Shown: positions 16,898 to 25,521 of the stretch, one piece after another | Layout: every line of letters starts with the position of its first letter | How positions within the stretch are numbered: the first letter of the stretch is position 1 | Assembly: GCF_031178445.1 (NCBI RefSeq) | Contig: NZ_JAPSIY010000001.1 | Coordinates: forward strand, 549,219 to 613,218 | Origin: Microbacterium sp. | GTDB taxonomy: Bacteria > Actinomycetota > Actinomycetes > Actinomycetales > Microbacteriaceae | DNA: 64,000 nucleotides | Direction of reading: 5' to 3' | The notes under the pieces: model-generated | The model's input: only the letters and a program-made list of their open reading frames with translations | Databases searched by the model: none | What the model was told of the DNA's origin: nothing | Position numbers and translations under genes: made by a program

Positions 16898-18136
16898 TCA
16901 CCAGTCGTGCACGGTGCCGTCGAGAAGACGGTTGTAAGGCAGGTACGCCTGCTCGTAGGGGTATCGGCCTGCCTCGTCGACGTCGAGTTCCACCCCCAGG
17001 CCGGCCTGGTCGCCGGGGTGGAGGTAGCCGTCGGTCCAGGTGAAGGACTGCTGGAACACCTGGTCGGTGCGTGCGCCGTGCTGCATGTACTCCTGGATGC
17101 CGAAATTGTGGATCGCAAGACCCAGGTGCATCGCCGCCGCCATGCCGACCGGCGAGATGTCGGTGGGACCGTGCATTCCGGACTTGATCTGGTACATCGC
17201 CGCGTAATCGAGAGTCTTCTTGAGCGGGCTGATGCCGCCCATGTGGGTCACGGCGCCTCGCACGTAGTCGATCAGCTGTTCGCGGATGATGTCCTTGAAG
17301 TCCCACACCGTGTTGAAGATCTCGCCGATCGCGAGCGGAGTCGTGGTGTGCTGTCGCACGAGGCGCAGCGCCTCCTGGTTCTCGGCCGGGGTGCAATCCT
17401 CCAGCCAGAACAGGTCGTACGGCTCGAGATCCTTGCCCAGGCGAGCGGCCTGGATCGGCGTCATGCGGTGGTGGCCGTCGTGCAGCAGGGGGATGTCGGG
17501 GCCGAACTCGTTGCGCACGGCTTCGAACACGCCGGGCAGGTGGTTGAGGTAGGCCCGGGTGTCCCAGTCCTCTTCGACCGGCTTCGTGCCGCGCCGCGCC
17601 GGCTCGTGGTCGTACCGCACCGTGGCGTCGCCCAGATCGGCGCCCTGCGCTGCGATTCCGTAGATCGCCTTCAGCGTCGGCACACCGGTCTGCACGCGAA
17701 TCGCCTTGTACCCCTGTTCCTGGTGCGCGCGGATCGAGTCGAACAGCTCCGGCAGCTCTTTGCCGGAGGCGTGGCCGTAGGCCATCAGCCCGTTGCGCGT
17801 TGCTCCGCCGAGCAGCTGGTACACCGGCATGCCGGCCGCCTTGCCCTTGATGTCCCACAGGGCCATGTCGACGGCGGCGATCGCCGCCATGGTGACCGGT
17901 CCTCGACGCCAGTACGCGCCGCGGTAGAGGAACTGCCAGGTGTCCTCGATGCGCGAGGCATCGGCGCCGATGAGCAGCGGCACGACGTGCTCGGAGAGGT
18001 AGGCGACGACAGCCAGTTCCCGCCCGTTCAGCGTGGCGTCGCCGAGGCCGGTGTGGCCTTCACGGGTGGTGATCTTCAAGGTCACGAAGTTGCGGTCAGG
18101 GCTCGTCACGATGACTTCGGCCTTGTCGATGATCAT
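16898..18136 (-). CDS. manD: D-mannonate dehydratase family protein (ManD/RspA type)
   Basis: A 412-residue enolase-superfamily enzyme. Metal ligands are D220 (LLHDGHH), E246 (WLEDCTP) and E272 (IGEIFN). H222 and H322 (MHGPTD), together with R147 and Y159 in the mobile loop, fit the active site described for ManD. The C-terminal block [18 protein letters not shown] is characteristic of this family. Reaction: D-mannonate to 2-keto-3-deoxygluconate, the last dehydration of the glucuronate branch; some members prefer gluconate or work poorly, so the exact substrate is uncertain. It is divergent from a FadR-type GntR gene at 18232, its probable regulator. Confidence 0.9.
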   Translation of the reverse strand: MIIDKAEVIVTSPDRNFVTLKITTREGHTGLGDATLNGRELAVVAYLSEHVVPLLIGADASRIEDTWQFLYRGAYWRRGPVTMAAIAAVDMALWDIKGKAAGMPVYQLLGGATRNGLMAYGHASGKELPELFDSIRAHQEQGYKAIRVQTGVPTLKAIYGIAAQGADLGDATVRYDHEPARRGTKPVEEDWDTRAYLNHLPGVFEAVRNEFGPDIPLLHDGHHRMTPIQAARLGKDLEPYDLFWLEDCTPAENQEALRLVRQHTTTPLAIGEIFNTVWDFKDIIREQLIDYVRGAVTHMGGISPLKKTLDYAAMYQIKSGMHGPTDISPVGMAAAMHLGLAIHNFGIQEYMQHGARTDQVFQQSFTWTDGYLHPGDQAGLGVELDVDEAGRYPYEQAYLPYNRLLDGTVHDW

Positions 18137-18195
18137 GGGTCTCCCGGGTCCGCGAAGTGAGTGGCGCCGGCCAAGCGGGCGCGCTTCATGGAATC

Positions 18196-18209
18196 ACTGC
18201 CATACCAGT
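18196..18209. promoter_or_regulatory. Candidate operator ACTGCCATACCAGT
   Basis: An interrupted palindrome (ACTG..AT..CAGT) in the 95-bp divergent region between manD and the GntR gene at 18232. FadR-type repressors bind such short inverted repeats. It differs from the GCTATAGC sites, so it points to a separate regulator. Confidence 0.45.
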
Positions 18210-18231
18210 TTCGTCAAGCTATCGTGACCGT

Positions 18232-18939
18232 ATGCCTCCGACCGAGACCGCCGCGCGGCCGTCCGCGCGCCAGATCGCGTACGTACGGATACGCGACGAC
18301 ATCATCCGCGGGCGGTTCGCCCCGGGGGCCCTGCTCTCCGAGAACGAGCTCGCCGCGGCGCTCGGGATCAGCCGCCAGCCGGTGCGCGAGGCGCTCCTGC
18401 TGATCGCACAGGAGGGGCTTGTCGAGGTCAGGCCGCAGAGCGGTACCTACGTCACGCGCATCGACCCCGACCGCGTACGCGAGGCGCAGTTCATCCGCGA
18501 GGCGATCGAGCTCGCATCGCTGGCGGCGAGCGAGCCCCTGGCAGGCCAGGGGGAGCGGATGCTGCGCGCCAGCATCCGTCGACAGCGCCGCGCACGTGAT
18601 CGGGAGGCCTTCTACCCGCTCGACGAGGAGTTCCACCGCGCTCTTCTGGGGCTGGCAGGCCACGCCAACGCCTGGTCGGCGGTCAGCGCGGCGAAGGGGC
18701 ACCTCGACCGCGCGCGCTACGTCGGCATGAGTGCGACCCGCGGCGTGCAGGACTACGTCGACGACCACGAGCGCGTCGTCGACGCTCTCGCGGCCGGCGA
18801 GCGCGATGCGGCTATCTCGGCGCTGGGCGAGCACCTGCGGTTCGTCTTCGCCGACCTGGATGCCGTGAGGGCACAGCATCCGGAGCTGTTCGAAGGCGCG
18901 GCGCCCGCCGCGCGCACCGGCCGGGCCGCCCGACGGTAG
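18232..18939 (+). CDS. GntR family transcriptional regulator, FadR subfamily
   Basis: A 235-residue regulator. The winged helix is at about residues 10-80 (LSENELAAALGISRQPVREALLLI) and the helical FCD domain follows, with DEEFHRALLGLAGH and DDHERVVDALAAGE providing the usual metal-binding Asp and His residues. It is similar in layout to UxuR/ExuR-like regulators of hexuronate genes. Divergent from manD, and its stop lies five bases before an esterase start, so the two are probably co-transcribed. Predicted to control manD-gntK-esterase in response to a hexuronate or aldonate. Confidence 0.9.
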   Translation: MPPTETAARPSARQIAYVRIRDDIIRGRFAPGALLSENELAAALGISRQPVREALLLIAQEGLVEVRPQSGTYVTRIDPDRVREAQFIREAIELASLAASEPLAGQGERMLRASIRRQRRARDREAFYPLDEEFHRALLGLAGHANAWSAVSAAKGHLDRARYVGMSATRGVQDYVDDHERVVDALAAGERDAAISALGEHLRFVFADLDAVRAQHPELFEGAAPAARTGRAARR

Positions 18940-18944
18940 GAACC

Positions 18945-19868
18945 ATGTCGCGACTGCCTGCCCGCACCCTGCCTGCGCCTCGCCCCGAGCCCGAGGACTT
19001 CGACGCCTTCTGGGGGCGCCTGGCTGCCCGAGCGCGCTCGGTCGAGCCGCAGACGCTCCGCTCGCCGGGTGGACTGGACGGTGCCGAGGTGGTGCGGTTC
19101 ACGTCGCTGGACCGGTTACGCCTGGGAGGGTGGCTCGTGCTGCCCGAAGGGGAGATCTCATGCGCCGTCATCGCGGCGCATGGGTACGGCGGGAGAGGCG
19201 CCCTCGATGCGCGCTGGGCGCCCGCGGGCGCTGCGGTCTTCTATCCGGTAGCTCGCGGGCTGCCGGCCCTGTCTGGGGTGGATGGGATCCCAGGGTCTTC
19301 GAGGGAGCACGTCCTGCACGGGATCGGCGCGCGCGAGACGTATGTGCACGGTGGATGCGCCGCCGACGTGTGGTGCGCCGTGACCGCGCTGGAGGAGGTG
19401 CTGGGCACGGCGCTCGGGGAGTCACGCGGCGGGCTGCGCCTGGGCTACTTCGGCCCCAGCTTCGGCGGCGGCATCGGTGCTATGGCGGTGCCGTGGGACG
19501 ACCGCATCGACGCGGCATCACTTTACGTGCCCAGCTTCGGCGCGCATGCAGCACGGCTCGCTGAGCCGTGTGTCGGCAGCGGGGCGGCCGTCGCGAGCTG
19601 GGTCAGCATGCACCCGGAAGCGTGGGCTGTGCTCGACTACTTCGACGCGGCCACAGCGGCACGTCGCCTTCGAGTCCCGACGATCGTGGCCCCGGCCGCA
19701 GATGATCCGTCGGTGCCGCCCGTCGGGCAGCAGTCGATCGCGGATGCGGTGCCGGCCGAGCACCGCATCGTGATGCCGATGACGGCAGGTCATCGGCCCT
19801 ATGCAGGCGAGGTCCAGGAGATGGAGGCCTACGCCCGAGCCACACGGGATCTGTTCGCCGGATCCTGA
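18945..19868 (+). CDS. Acetyl-xylan-esterase-type alpha/beta hydrolase
   Basis: A 307-residue alpha/beta hydrolase resembling the cephalosporin-C deacetylase/acetyl xylan esterase family, which opens with a PEDFDAFW segment as here. The nucleophile elbow is FGPSFGGG (family usually G.SQGG), the acid is in PAADDPSVPP and the histidine in TAGHRPY. No signal peptide, so it probably deacetylates imported sugars in the cytoplasm. The GGYGGR-like oxyanion region reads HGYGGRG. It follows the GntR gene by five bases. Confidence 0.82.
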   Translation: MSRLPARTLPAPRPEPEDFDAFWGRLAARARSVEPQTLRSPGGLDGAEVVRFTSLDRLRLGGWLVLPEGEISCAVIAAHGYGGRGALDARWAPAGAAVFYPVARGLPALSGVDGIPGSSREHVLHGIGARETYVHGGCAADVWCAVTALEEVLGTALGESRGGLRLGYFGPSFGGGIGAMAVPWDDRIDAASLYVPSFGAHAARLAEPCVGSGAAVASWVSMHPEAWAVLDYFDAATAARRLRVPTIVAPAADDPSVPPVGQQSIADAVPAEHRIVMPMTAGHRPYAGEVQEMEAYARATRDLFAGS

Positions 19869-19932
19869 GCCTGCGCGCATCGGGTCTTGTCTCTTGGCGC
19901 TGACACTGGCTAACATGGCTCCCAAACCACAC

Positions 19933-19946
19933 TGCAACCGATTGCA
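19933..19946. promoter_or_regulatory. LacI-type operator TGCAACCGATTGCA
   Basis: A near-perfect inverted repeat with central CG, the usual LacI-family geometry, about 100 bp before the propeller gene at 20049. The same 14-mer recurs at 25457, and variants occur at 32410, 35325 and 40299. Confidence 0.8.
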
Positions 19947-20048
19947 ATATGGACCACCGCCTGATAGATCGTGTTCCGCGACCCCTGGAGCACGGCAGTC
20001 GGCACGAGCGGCGCATCGATGAGGATGTGCCTGAGGAACGGAGACCTC

Positions 20049-22976
20049 ATGATGCGCTCCAGAGCGCTGCCCATTCGTTTGATCGCCGTGATCGCGGCGG
20101 CCGCGCTGCTCGGCACCGGCGCGCAGTCGGCCTATGCCGCGGAACCCCCGATCGAACCGGTGAACCTCCTGACCAACGCGAGCTTCGAGGAAGGTGCTGA
20201 CCCGTCGGACGCTCCCGGATGGTCGCCGTTGTGGAACAGGACGGGGGTCTCTTCGTTCTCCGAGGAGCGCGCGAGCCACGGGACGCGCAGTCTGCGCCTG
20301 TTCCGCGATGACAATGTGCTGAACGGCGGCCTCGTCGCGGACTCGGTTCCGATCGAGCCCGGTCAGACCTACGAGTTCAGCTTCGATCAGTTTCTCGTAT
20401 CCGGCGGCCCGATCAGTGCCACGGTGTACTTCGACGATGCCGACGGCGATGTGATCGAGCAGCCCTACGAGCTGCTGCGCACGACGACCGGCGCCTGGGA
20501 GCGCGCGACGGCCCGGTTCGAGGCACCGGAGGGTGCGGCGGCGGCGCGTCCGCTGCTGTACGTGTCGTCAGGCGTCATGATCGACGCTTACCTCGACGAC
20601 GCGTTCTTCGGGCTGGCGTCCGAGACCCCGGAGGAACCCGACCTCTCGCCGGTCGAGAAGATCCTCATCCAGGATGAGAGGTTCGAGCACCTCGGCACTC
20701 CGGTGACCAGCCAGATTCCCAGCCAGGCCGCACAGGGCGTCGAAGACGGCAGGCATGTCTCCTACCAGGTGTTCAAGGGCAATCCCCAGAGCGGCTACCC
20801 GGCGACCTTCGCCGTGACCGACGTGGCGACCGGCGCGCAAGTCTCCACCTGCGTGCTCGGCGAGGCCGAGAACGCGCGGAATCTGAACATCGCCGACGAC
20901 GGCCGCGTCTACTGGGGCACGTATCACGACTCCAAGCTGTGGCGCTACGACCCCGCTTCCGGCGAATGCGAGGATCTCGGGCGGTTCAGCGATCAGAAGG
21001 ACTCGACCTTCGGCATGTCGCCCGGGCCCGAAGGCTCGATGTACATCGGCTCATACCCGGATGCGCGCCTGTACCTCGTGAACCCGCAGACCGACGAGGT
21101 CGAGTTCCTGCGGAACATGGGCCCGGGCATCGACTACATCCACTCGATCGCGTACCACGCCGGTACCGACACGGTGTACGTCGGGACCGGCGTGCTCGCC
21201 CCGCAGATCTGGAAGATCACCGACGGAGGACGAGGCGAGCAGACGCTGATCGCGGATGACGCCATGGTGCCGGGGTTGAGCGATGAGGGCGCCAACACCG
21301 TCAGCCGAATGGACATCGTCGGCGACCGGATCATCGCGCAGGTGCGCCTGCGTATGCTCGTCCTCGACCTCGACGGCGGTGTCGTCCACTGGGACCGGGA
21401 TCAGACCCGGTTCTTCTTCGGCCACCACGCCATCGTCGGCGCCCAGCAGAACCAGGCGATCTTCTCCAGCGGCGGCGGTGACCTCATGGTCTACGACACC
21501 AGCACGAACTCCTTCGCGTCTACGGGTATCAACATCGGTGGCTACCTTTCGAACGGCGTCGTCGACGCGTCAGGCGGCAGTCCGCTGCTGTACGGCACAT
21601 CCGCTTCCGGTGTGTTCGTCGCCGACCTCGCTAACGGCGCGCTCCTGTCCGACAACCCGGTGGAGTTCGCGCAGCCGACCCTGATCCAGAAGCTCTTCAC
21701 CGGCCCCGACGACACCGTCTGGGCATCGGGTTACATGATCGGACTGGCGAAGGTCGATAAGGCGGGCCAGAATCACGGCCCGACAATGCAGCGCGGCCAG
21801 TACGAGTCCGCGGCTGTGCGCGACGGAAAGCTGTACTTCGGTGCCTATGGAGAGGCGCGCTTCGACGTGCTCGACCCGGCGACCTATGACCCGGCCGAAC
21901 CCGGTACGGTGCCGACGCTGTTCACCGGCGTGGACCAGGGCCAGGACCGCCCCTTCGGGCTGGCGTACAACCCCGATCGAGACGAGATGTACATGGGTTC
22001 GGTTGCGACTTACGGTCAGACCCAGGGAGGCCTCGCGATCTGGGAGGGCGCGACCGGGAAGCACGAGTGGCTGACAACCGGCATCGGTCAGGACGAGAAC
22101 ATCGTCTCGGTGGCCTACAACCCGGTGGATGAGTTGGTCTATCTCGGCAGCACCGTCGACGGTGGGCTGGGTTCCGCTCAAAGCGGTCACACGGCAGGGA
22201 AGCTGATCGTGTTCGATCCTGCGACCCGCACCGTCGTGAAGGCGATAGATCCGGCCGGTGAGGAGCGAGAGGGCGTCACCGGCCTGATGGTCGACCCCGA
22301 CGGGATCGTGTGGGGCGTCGCGGAGGATGTCCTGTTCGCTTACGACCCGGCGACCGAGACCTCGGAGGTGAAGGGCGTCGTGGGCGGCCGCTACACGGCG
22401 GGAACCACGTACTGGGCCTACGGCACCGTGTCGCGATCGAACGCGGACGGACGCATCTACGTCACCGCCGGCTACCGGTTCAGCGTGCATGACCCGGAGA
22501 CGAGTGTGACGACTCGCATCGCGAACGGGCTGCAGTGGAGCGCAGTAGACTCGGCCGGAGACGTCTATCTCAGTGCCGGTGCGAACCTGTTCCGATATGA
22601 CGTCGAAGGCGTCGCATGCACCCAGACACTGTCCGGTGCTGTTGAACACGGAGTCCTCGTGGAAGACGGCGAAGCCGTCTGCCTCGACGGTGCGCGCGTC
22701 GACGACGGTGTGAAGGTCGAGGCTGGCGGCGCGTTGATCGTCGAGGGCTCTGACATCCGCGGCGGACTGACCTCGGTGGATGCCCGCGCGATCGAGGTGC
22801 GGAACTCCTCCATCCGCGGCGCCATGTCCGTCACGGGGACTCCGGGTGCGTTCGTGCTGTCAGGTAATGAGGTGCGCGGCGCCGTGACCTGCAGTGAGAA
22901 CGCGGGCGCGCCGGACGACGAAGGCGAGGCGAACCTCGTGTCAGGTGCGCTGAAGGGGCAGTGCGCCGACCTCTGA
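20049..22976 (+). CDS. Large secreted beta-propeller protein with carbohydrate-binding-like N-terminus (paralogue A)
   Basis: A 975-residue protein with a Sec signal (RLIAVIAAAALLGTGAQSAYA). Residues about 35-190 resemble carbohydrate-binding modules (NLLTNASFEEG, then a jelly-roll ending AYLDDAFFGL). Residues about 200-860 are repeated blades with tags such as GRVYWGTYHDSKLWRYDP, GSMYIGSYPDARLY and DGIVWGVAED, an eight-or-so-bladed propeller. The last 110 residues form a small beta-helix with a Cys pair (VACTQTLSG, AVCLDGARV, VRGAVTCSEN) seen at the C-terminus of several actinobacterial secreted proteins. Overall relationship to 25522 and 42924 is clear (QDRPFGLAYNP, STVDGGLG). Start chosen at the ATG-ATG pair 20049/20052. 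Function unknown; glycan binding or cleavage is inferred from domains and the LacI operator. Confidence 0.8.
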   Translation: MMRSRALPIRLIAVIAAAALLGTGAQSAYAAEPPIEPVNLLTNASFEEGADPSDAPGWSPLWNRTGVSSFSEERASHGTRSLRLFRDDNVLNGGLVADSVPIEPGQTYEFSFDQFLVSGGPISATVYFDDADGDVIEQPYELLRTTTGAWERATARFEAPEGAAAARPLLYVSSGVMIDAYLDDAFFGLASETPEEPDLSPVEKILIQDERFEHLGTPVTSQIPSQAAQGVEDGRHVSYQVFKGNPQSGYPATFAVTDVATGAQVSTCVLGEAENARNLNIADDGRVYWGTYHDSKLWRYDPASGECEDLGRFSDQKDSTFGMSPGPEGSMYIGSYPDARLYLVNPQTDEVEFLRNMGPGIDYIHSIAYHAGTDTVYVGTGVLAPQIWKITDGGRGEQTLIADDAMVPGLSDEGANTVSRMDIVGDRIIAQVRLRMLVLDLDGGVVHWDRDQTRFFFGHHAIVGAQQNQAIFSSGGGDLMVYDTSTNSFASTGINIGGYLSNGVVDASGGSPLLYGTSASGVFVADLANGALLSDNPVEFAQPTLIQKLFTGPDDTVWASGYMIGLAKVDKAGQNHGPTMQRGQYESAAVRDGKLYFGAYGEARFDVLDPATYDPAEPGTVPTLFTGVDQGQDRPFGLAYNPDRDEMYMGSVATYGQTQGGLAIWEGATGKHEWLTTGIGQDENIVSVAYNPVDELVYLGSTVDGGLGSAQSGHTAGKLIVFDPATRTVVKAIDPAGEEREGVTGLMVDPDGIVWGVAEDVLFAYDPATETSEVKGVVGGRYTAGTTYWAYGTVSRSNADGRIYVTAGYRFSVHDPETSVTTRIANGLQWSAVDSAGDVYLSAGANLFRYDVEGVACTQTLSGAVEHGVLVEDGEAVCLDGARVDDGVKVEAGGALIVEGSDIRGGLTSVDARAIEVRNSSIRGAMSVTGTPGAFVLSGNEVRGAVTCSENAGAPDDEGEANLVSGALKGQCADL

Positions 22977-22989
22977 ATGCAGCATGCGG

Positions 22990-23023
22990 ACACCGGGCGG
23001 AGAGCATCTCTCCGGCCCGGTGT
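22990..23023. terminator. Bidirectional hairpin terminator
   Basis: Arms ACACCGGGCGGAGAG and its complement (one bulged G) close on a CAT loop, between the convergent propeller and hydrolase genes. Confidence 0.85.
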
Positions 23024-23029
23024 TCGTCG

Positions 23030-23935
23030 TCAGGCGCTGCGCGCGAGCCGGGCGCGCAGCCAGTCGATCATGGTCGCGAGCACGTCTTCGGGCAGCGGAT
23101 GGCCGCCCCCGTGCCGCAGGATCTCGACGCGCGAGCCGGCGCTCGTCGCTGAGCGGACGAGTTCTTCGTTGTGCTCGCCGTCGGCCGCGCCGCCGCCGGC
23201 GTACAGAATCGGCCGGGGCGAGACGAGCCGCAGGACCTCGTCGAGATCGCGGTCTGCAGGCACTCGTGAACCGAGGTACCACGTGTCACTCCAGTTCGAA
23301 TGAGCGAAGCCGAGGCCGGGTTCGTGCGAGACGGCGGCGCGGATGCGGGGGTCCAATGCGGCGGCGAACAGGGCCAGCTTGCCACCAAGTGAGTGGCCGA
23401 ACACTCCGATACGTGCGCTGTCCACCTCATCGAGCTGCTCAAGCGCGTCGATTGAGAGGAGCAGGTCCGCCACGCTGCGACCGAGGCCGGTGACATGCGG
23501 ATGCCGTTCCAGATGGTGGAGTGCGGCCGGGCCGTAACGCTCATGCAGGTCCAGGGATGCCGCCGGTCTTGCGGCGGCCTCTGCCCACCACGGCACCGCG
23601 AGCACCCCGAGGCCGGCGGCTGCGATCTCACGAGCGAACGCCCGGGTCGGGCGCGCGCCGACGTCTGGGTAGAGCCGGCTCACATGCCCGAGCAGGGACT
23701 CGACGTCGTAGAATGGCACGATCACGACTGCGGACGGGGCGGCCGAGCCGGGCAGGAGCAGCACACCCTCGAGTCGCGCGCCATAGCTCTGCAGTTCGAG
23801 CACGATCCGGCGGCCGAGCGCACCGTCGCCGCGCTCGGTCACACGCCACGCGGCGTCCTCAGGCCGGTGCGCCCCGATCAGGTCAATCCACTCCCTGCGC
23901 AATATGGGCGCGTATTCATCGGCAGGTTCGCTCAT
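23030..23935 (-). CDS. Alpha/beta hydrolase (dienelactone-hydrolase-like)
   Basis: A 301-residue alpha/beta hydrolase without a signal peptide. The nucleophile elbow is GVFGHSLGGKLA, the acid lies in the segment SPRPILYAGGGAADGEHN, and the histidine in RHGGGHPLPED. The same overall form is seen in acetyl-esterase-like enzymes that act on carbohydrates. ATG 23935 overlaps the DUF4127 stop (ATGA), so the two form an operon driven by the LacI operator at 25457. It may deacylate the same substrate as DUF4127. Confidence 0.82.
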   Translation of the reverse strand: MSEPADEYAPILRREWIDLIGAHRPEDAAWRVTERGDGALGRRIVLELQSYGARLEGVLLLPGSAAPSAVVIVPFYDVESLLGHVSRLYPDVGARPTRAFAREIAAAGLGVLAVPWWAEAAARPAASLDLHERYGPAALHHLERHPHVTGLGRSVADLLLSIDALEQLDEVDSARIGVFGHSLGGKLALFAAALDPRIRAAVSHEPGLGFAHSNWSDTWYLGSRVPADRDLDEVLRLVSPRPILYAGGGAADGEHNEELVRSATSAGSRVEILRHGGGHPLPEDVLATMIDWLRARLARSA

Positions 23936-25434
23936 GCGATGCGTTCGACGTCGAAATCCACGGTGAAAAGATACGACCATGGCCAGCGCACATTCGCGAC
24001 GCGTACGCCGCGCAGCGACCTCGTGCGTGACGCCCATGCAGTCAGGTCACCTGCCACCCGTCCGGCGAGAAACGGGAGTTCATCCAGCGGCGGGTCGGTG
24101 AGACCGCGCGCGGCGAGCTCTTCCTGCAGCTGCACGCGCAAAGCAGGGAGATAGTGGCCGTCCTTGATGATCTTCGTGATCAGGAACCGGCCCCGCTCGT
24201 CGGCGGCACGATCGCTCGGATCGAGCAGGAAACTCACGCCTGCGGCGAGCGTCGTGCCAAGGGTGTTTCCCGCGGTGTTCCAGCCGCCGTAGGCTACCAG
24301 CCCCTGTAGCGCGCCCAGACGATCGAGCGCTTCGACGAGGGTGGGATCGGAACCGTTCGCGTAGCGGAGATCGGCGACGGCTACCCGGCGGCCGGAGTCG
24401 AGCAGCGACGCAGTCTCGGCGGCGACGCGCTCGCTCGCCGCCGAGCTGTCCTGGTCGATCGGCCCGCCCGTCCAGTCGCCGGGGATTTCCGCAGGGGCGT
24501 GTACAACCAGCACGAGATCGGCATCGTCGACCGTGAAGACGCGCTCGCCGCCCAGCGCGCGTATCTGTCTGTCGATGCCCTGATCGACCGGCACGTCCTC
24601 ATACGGCGCGACTCGCTGCAGGCCGGCTGTGTCTGGGCATGCGACGAGGATTCGCGGCACCACCCCACGGGCGCGGGAGACAACTCGCGAGACCAGCACG
24701 CTCGGCACCTCGTCCGCGCCAGGATAGAGCAGCGCGCTCGTCTCGAGTCGCTGATTCCAGGCGCTGAGCGTGCTGCGGTCCGAAGCCGGCAGGCCTCGCG
24801 GCGCAGTGTCATCGGAGGTGATCATGAGGTCGACGACCACTCCGTCGGCTGCGAGCTCGAGCGCCGCCAGATTCACCGAGTGATTGCGCAGGCGCCGACG
24901 GATCAGATCGTGGCGGTACTCGGCAGGCACTGCGGCGAGCGCGGCGTCCACCTCCTCGCCAGAGGCCTCTCCGCGGTCGTGCCGGTCCCACGCCTGCGAC
25001 AGCTCGAACATACGCCGGCCGTGGGTCCCCCAGTACTCCGGCTCCTGTCGGCTGCGGGTCGCGTTGTCGTAGTGCGGGAGCCGGGTGACCACCTGATAGG
25101 CCGAGACCGGGGCGCGTAGTTCGCGCAGCACGCCGAGGCGCGGGATGGCGTCGCCGATGCGATCGGGTGTGAGCCGGGACGGGATGAGGCCGCCGTGCAC
25201 GAGCAGGTCGAGGGACACGACGTGGGCGTCGACGGTGCCATCGATCTCGCGCAGCCACGCGGCGAGCCCAGCGGTGTCGGCGGGCTCCCGAAAACGAGGC
25301 ATGAGTTCAGCGGGGGGCTGCAGCACCTCTGCGCCGCTGCAGTTGCCGATCCACTTGGCGTAACCGGCGGTGTTCGGGCGCTCATCGGGCGCCAAGACCG
25401 AGATACACAGGGGACGCGGGGCTTGTGCGCTCAT
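23932..25434 (-). CDS. DUF4127 family protein
   Basis: A 500-residue protein matching DUF4127. Hallmarks are SVLAPDERPNTAGY at the start (family P.DDRP.N), a PP..L segment (QPPAELMPRF), VVSLDLLVHGGLIPSR near residue 95, and QVVTRLPHYDNA with EPEYWGTHGRRMFEL. The conserved Asp, Arg and His residues suggest an enzyme, but I know of no assigned reaction. No signal peptide, so it is likely cytoplasmic. ATG 25434 is chosen because the longer frame runs into the operator at 25457. It lies back-to-back with the propeller gene at 25522 under one shared operator, which suggests both act on the same glycan. Confidence 0.85.
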   Translation of the reverse strand: MSAQAPRPLCISVLAPDERPNTAGYAKWIGNCSGAEVLQPPAELMPRFREPADTAGLAAWLREIDGTVDAHVVSLDLLVHGGLIPSRLTPDRIGDAIPRLGVLRELRAPVSAYQVVTRLPHYDNATRSRQEPEYWGTHGRRMFELSQAWDRHDRGEASGEEVDAALAAVPAEYRHDLIRRRLRNHSVNLAALELAADGVVVDLMITSDDTAPRGLPASDRSTLSAWNQRLETSALLYPGADEVPSVLVSRVVSRARGVVPRILVACPDTAGLQRVAPYEDVPVDQGIDRQIRALGGERVFTVDDADLVLVVHAPAEIPGDWTGGPIDQDSSAASERVAAETASLLDSGRRVAVADLRYANGSDPTLVEALDRLGALQGLVAYGGWNTAGNTLGTTLAAGVSFLLDPSDRAADERGRFLITKIIKDGHYLPALRVQLQEELAARGLTDPPLDELPFLAGRVAGDLTAWASRTRSLRGVRVANVRWPWSYLFTVDFDVERIA

Positions 25435-25456
25435 GGTGGTAACGCTAGCCTGCAAG

Positions 25457-25470
25457 TGCAACCGATTGCA
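25457..25470. promoter_or_regulatory. LacI-type operator TGCAACCGATTGCA
   Basis: Identical to the site at 19933. It sits in the 87-bp divergent region, 23 bp before the DUF4127 start and 52 bp before the propeller start, so one site could control both. Confidence 0.85.
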
Positions 25471-25521
25471 AGACTCGGCTGTGCTGTTCCTAGGCAACGT
25501 CGCCCATCACAGGAGAAGCCC

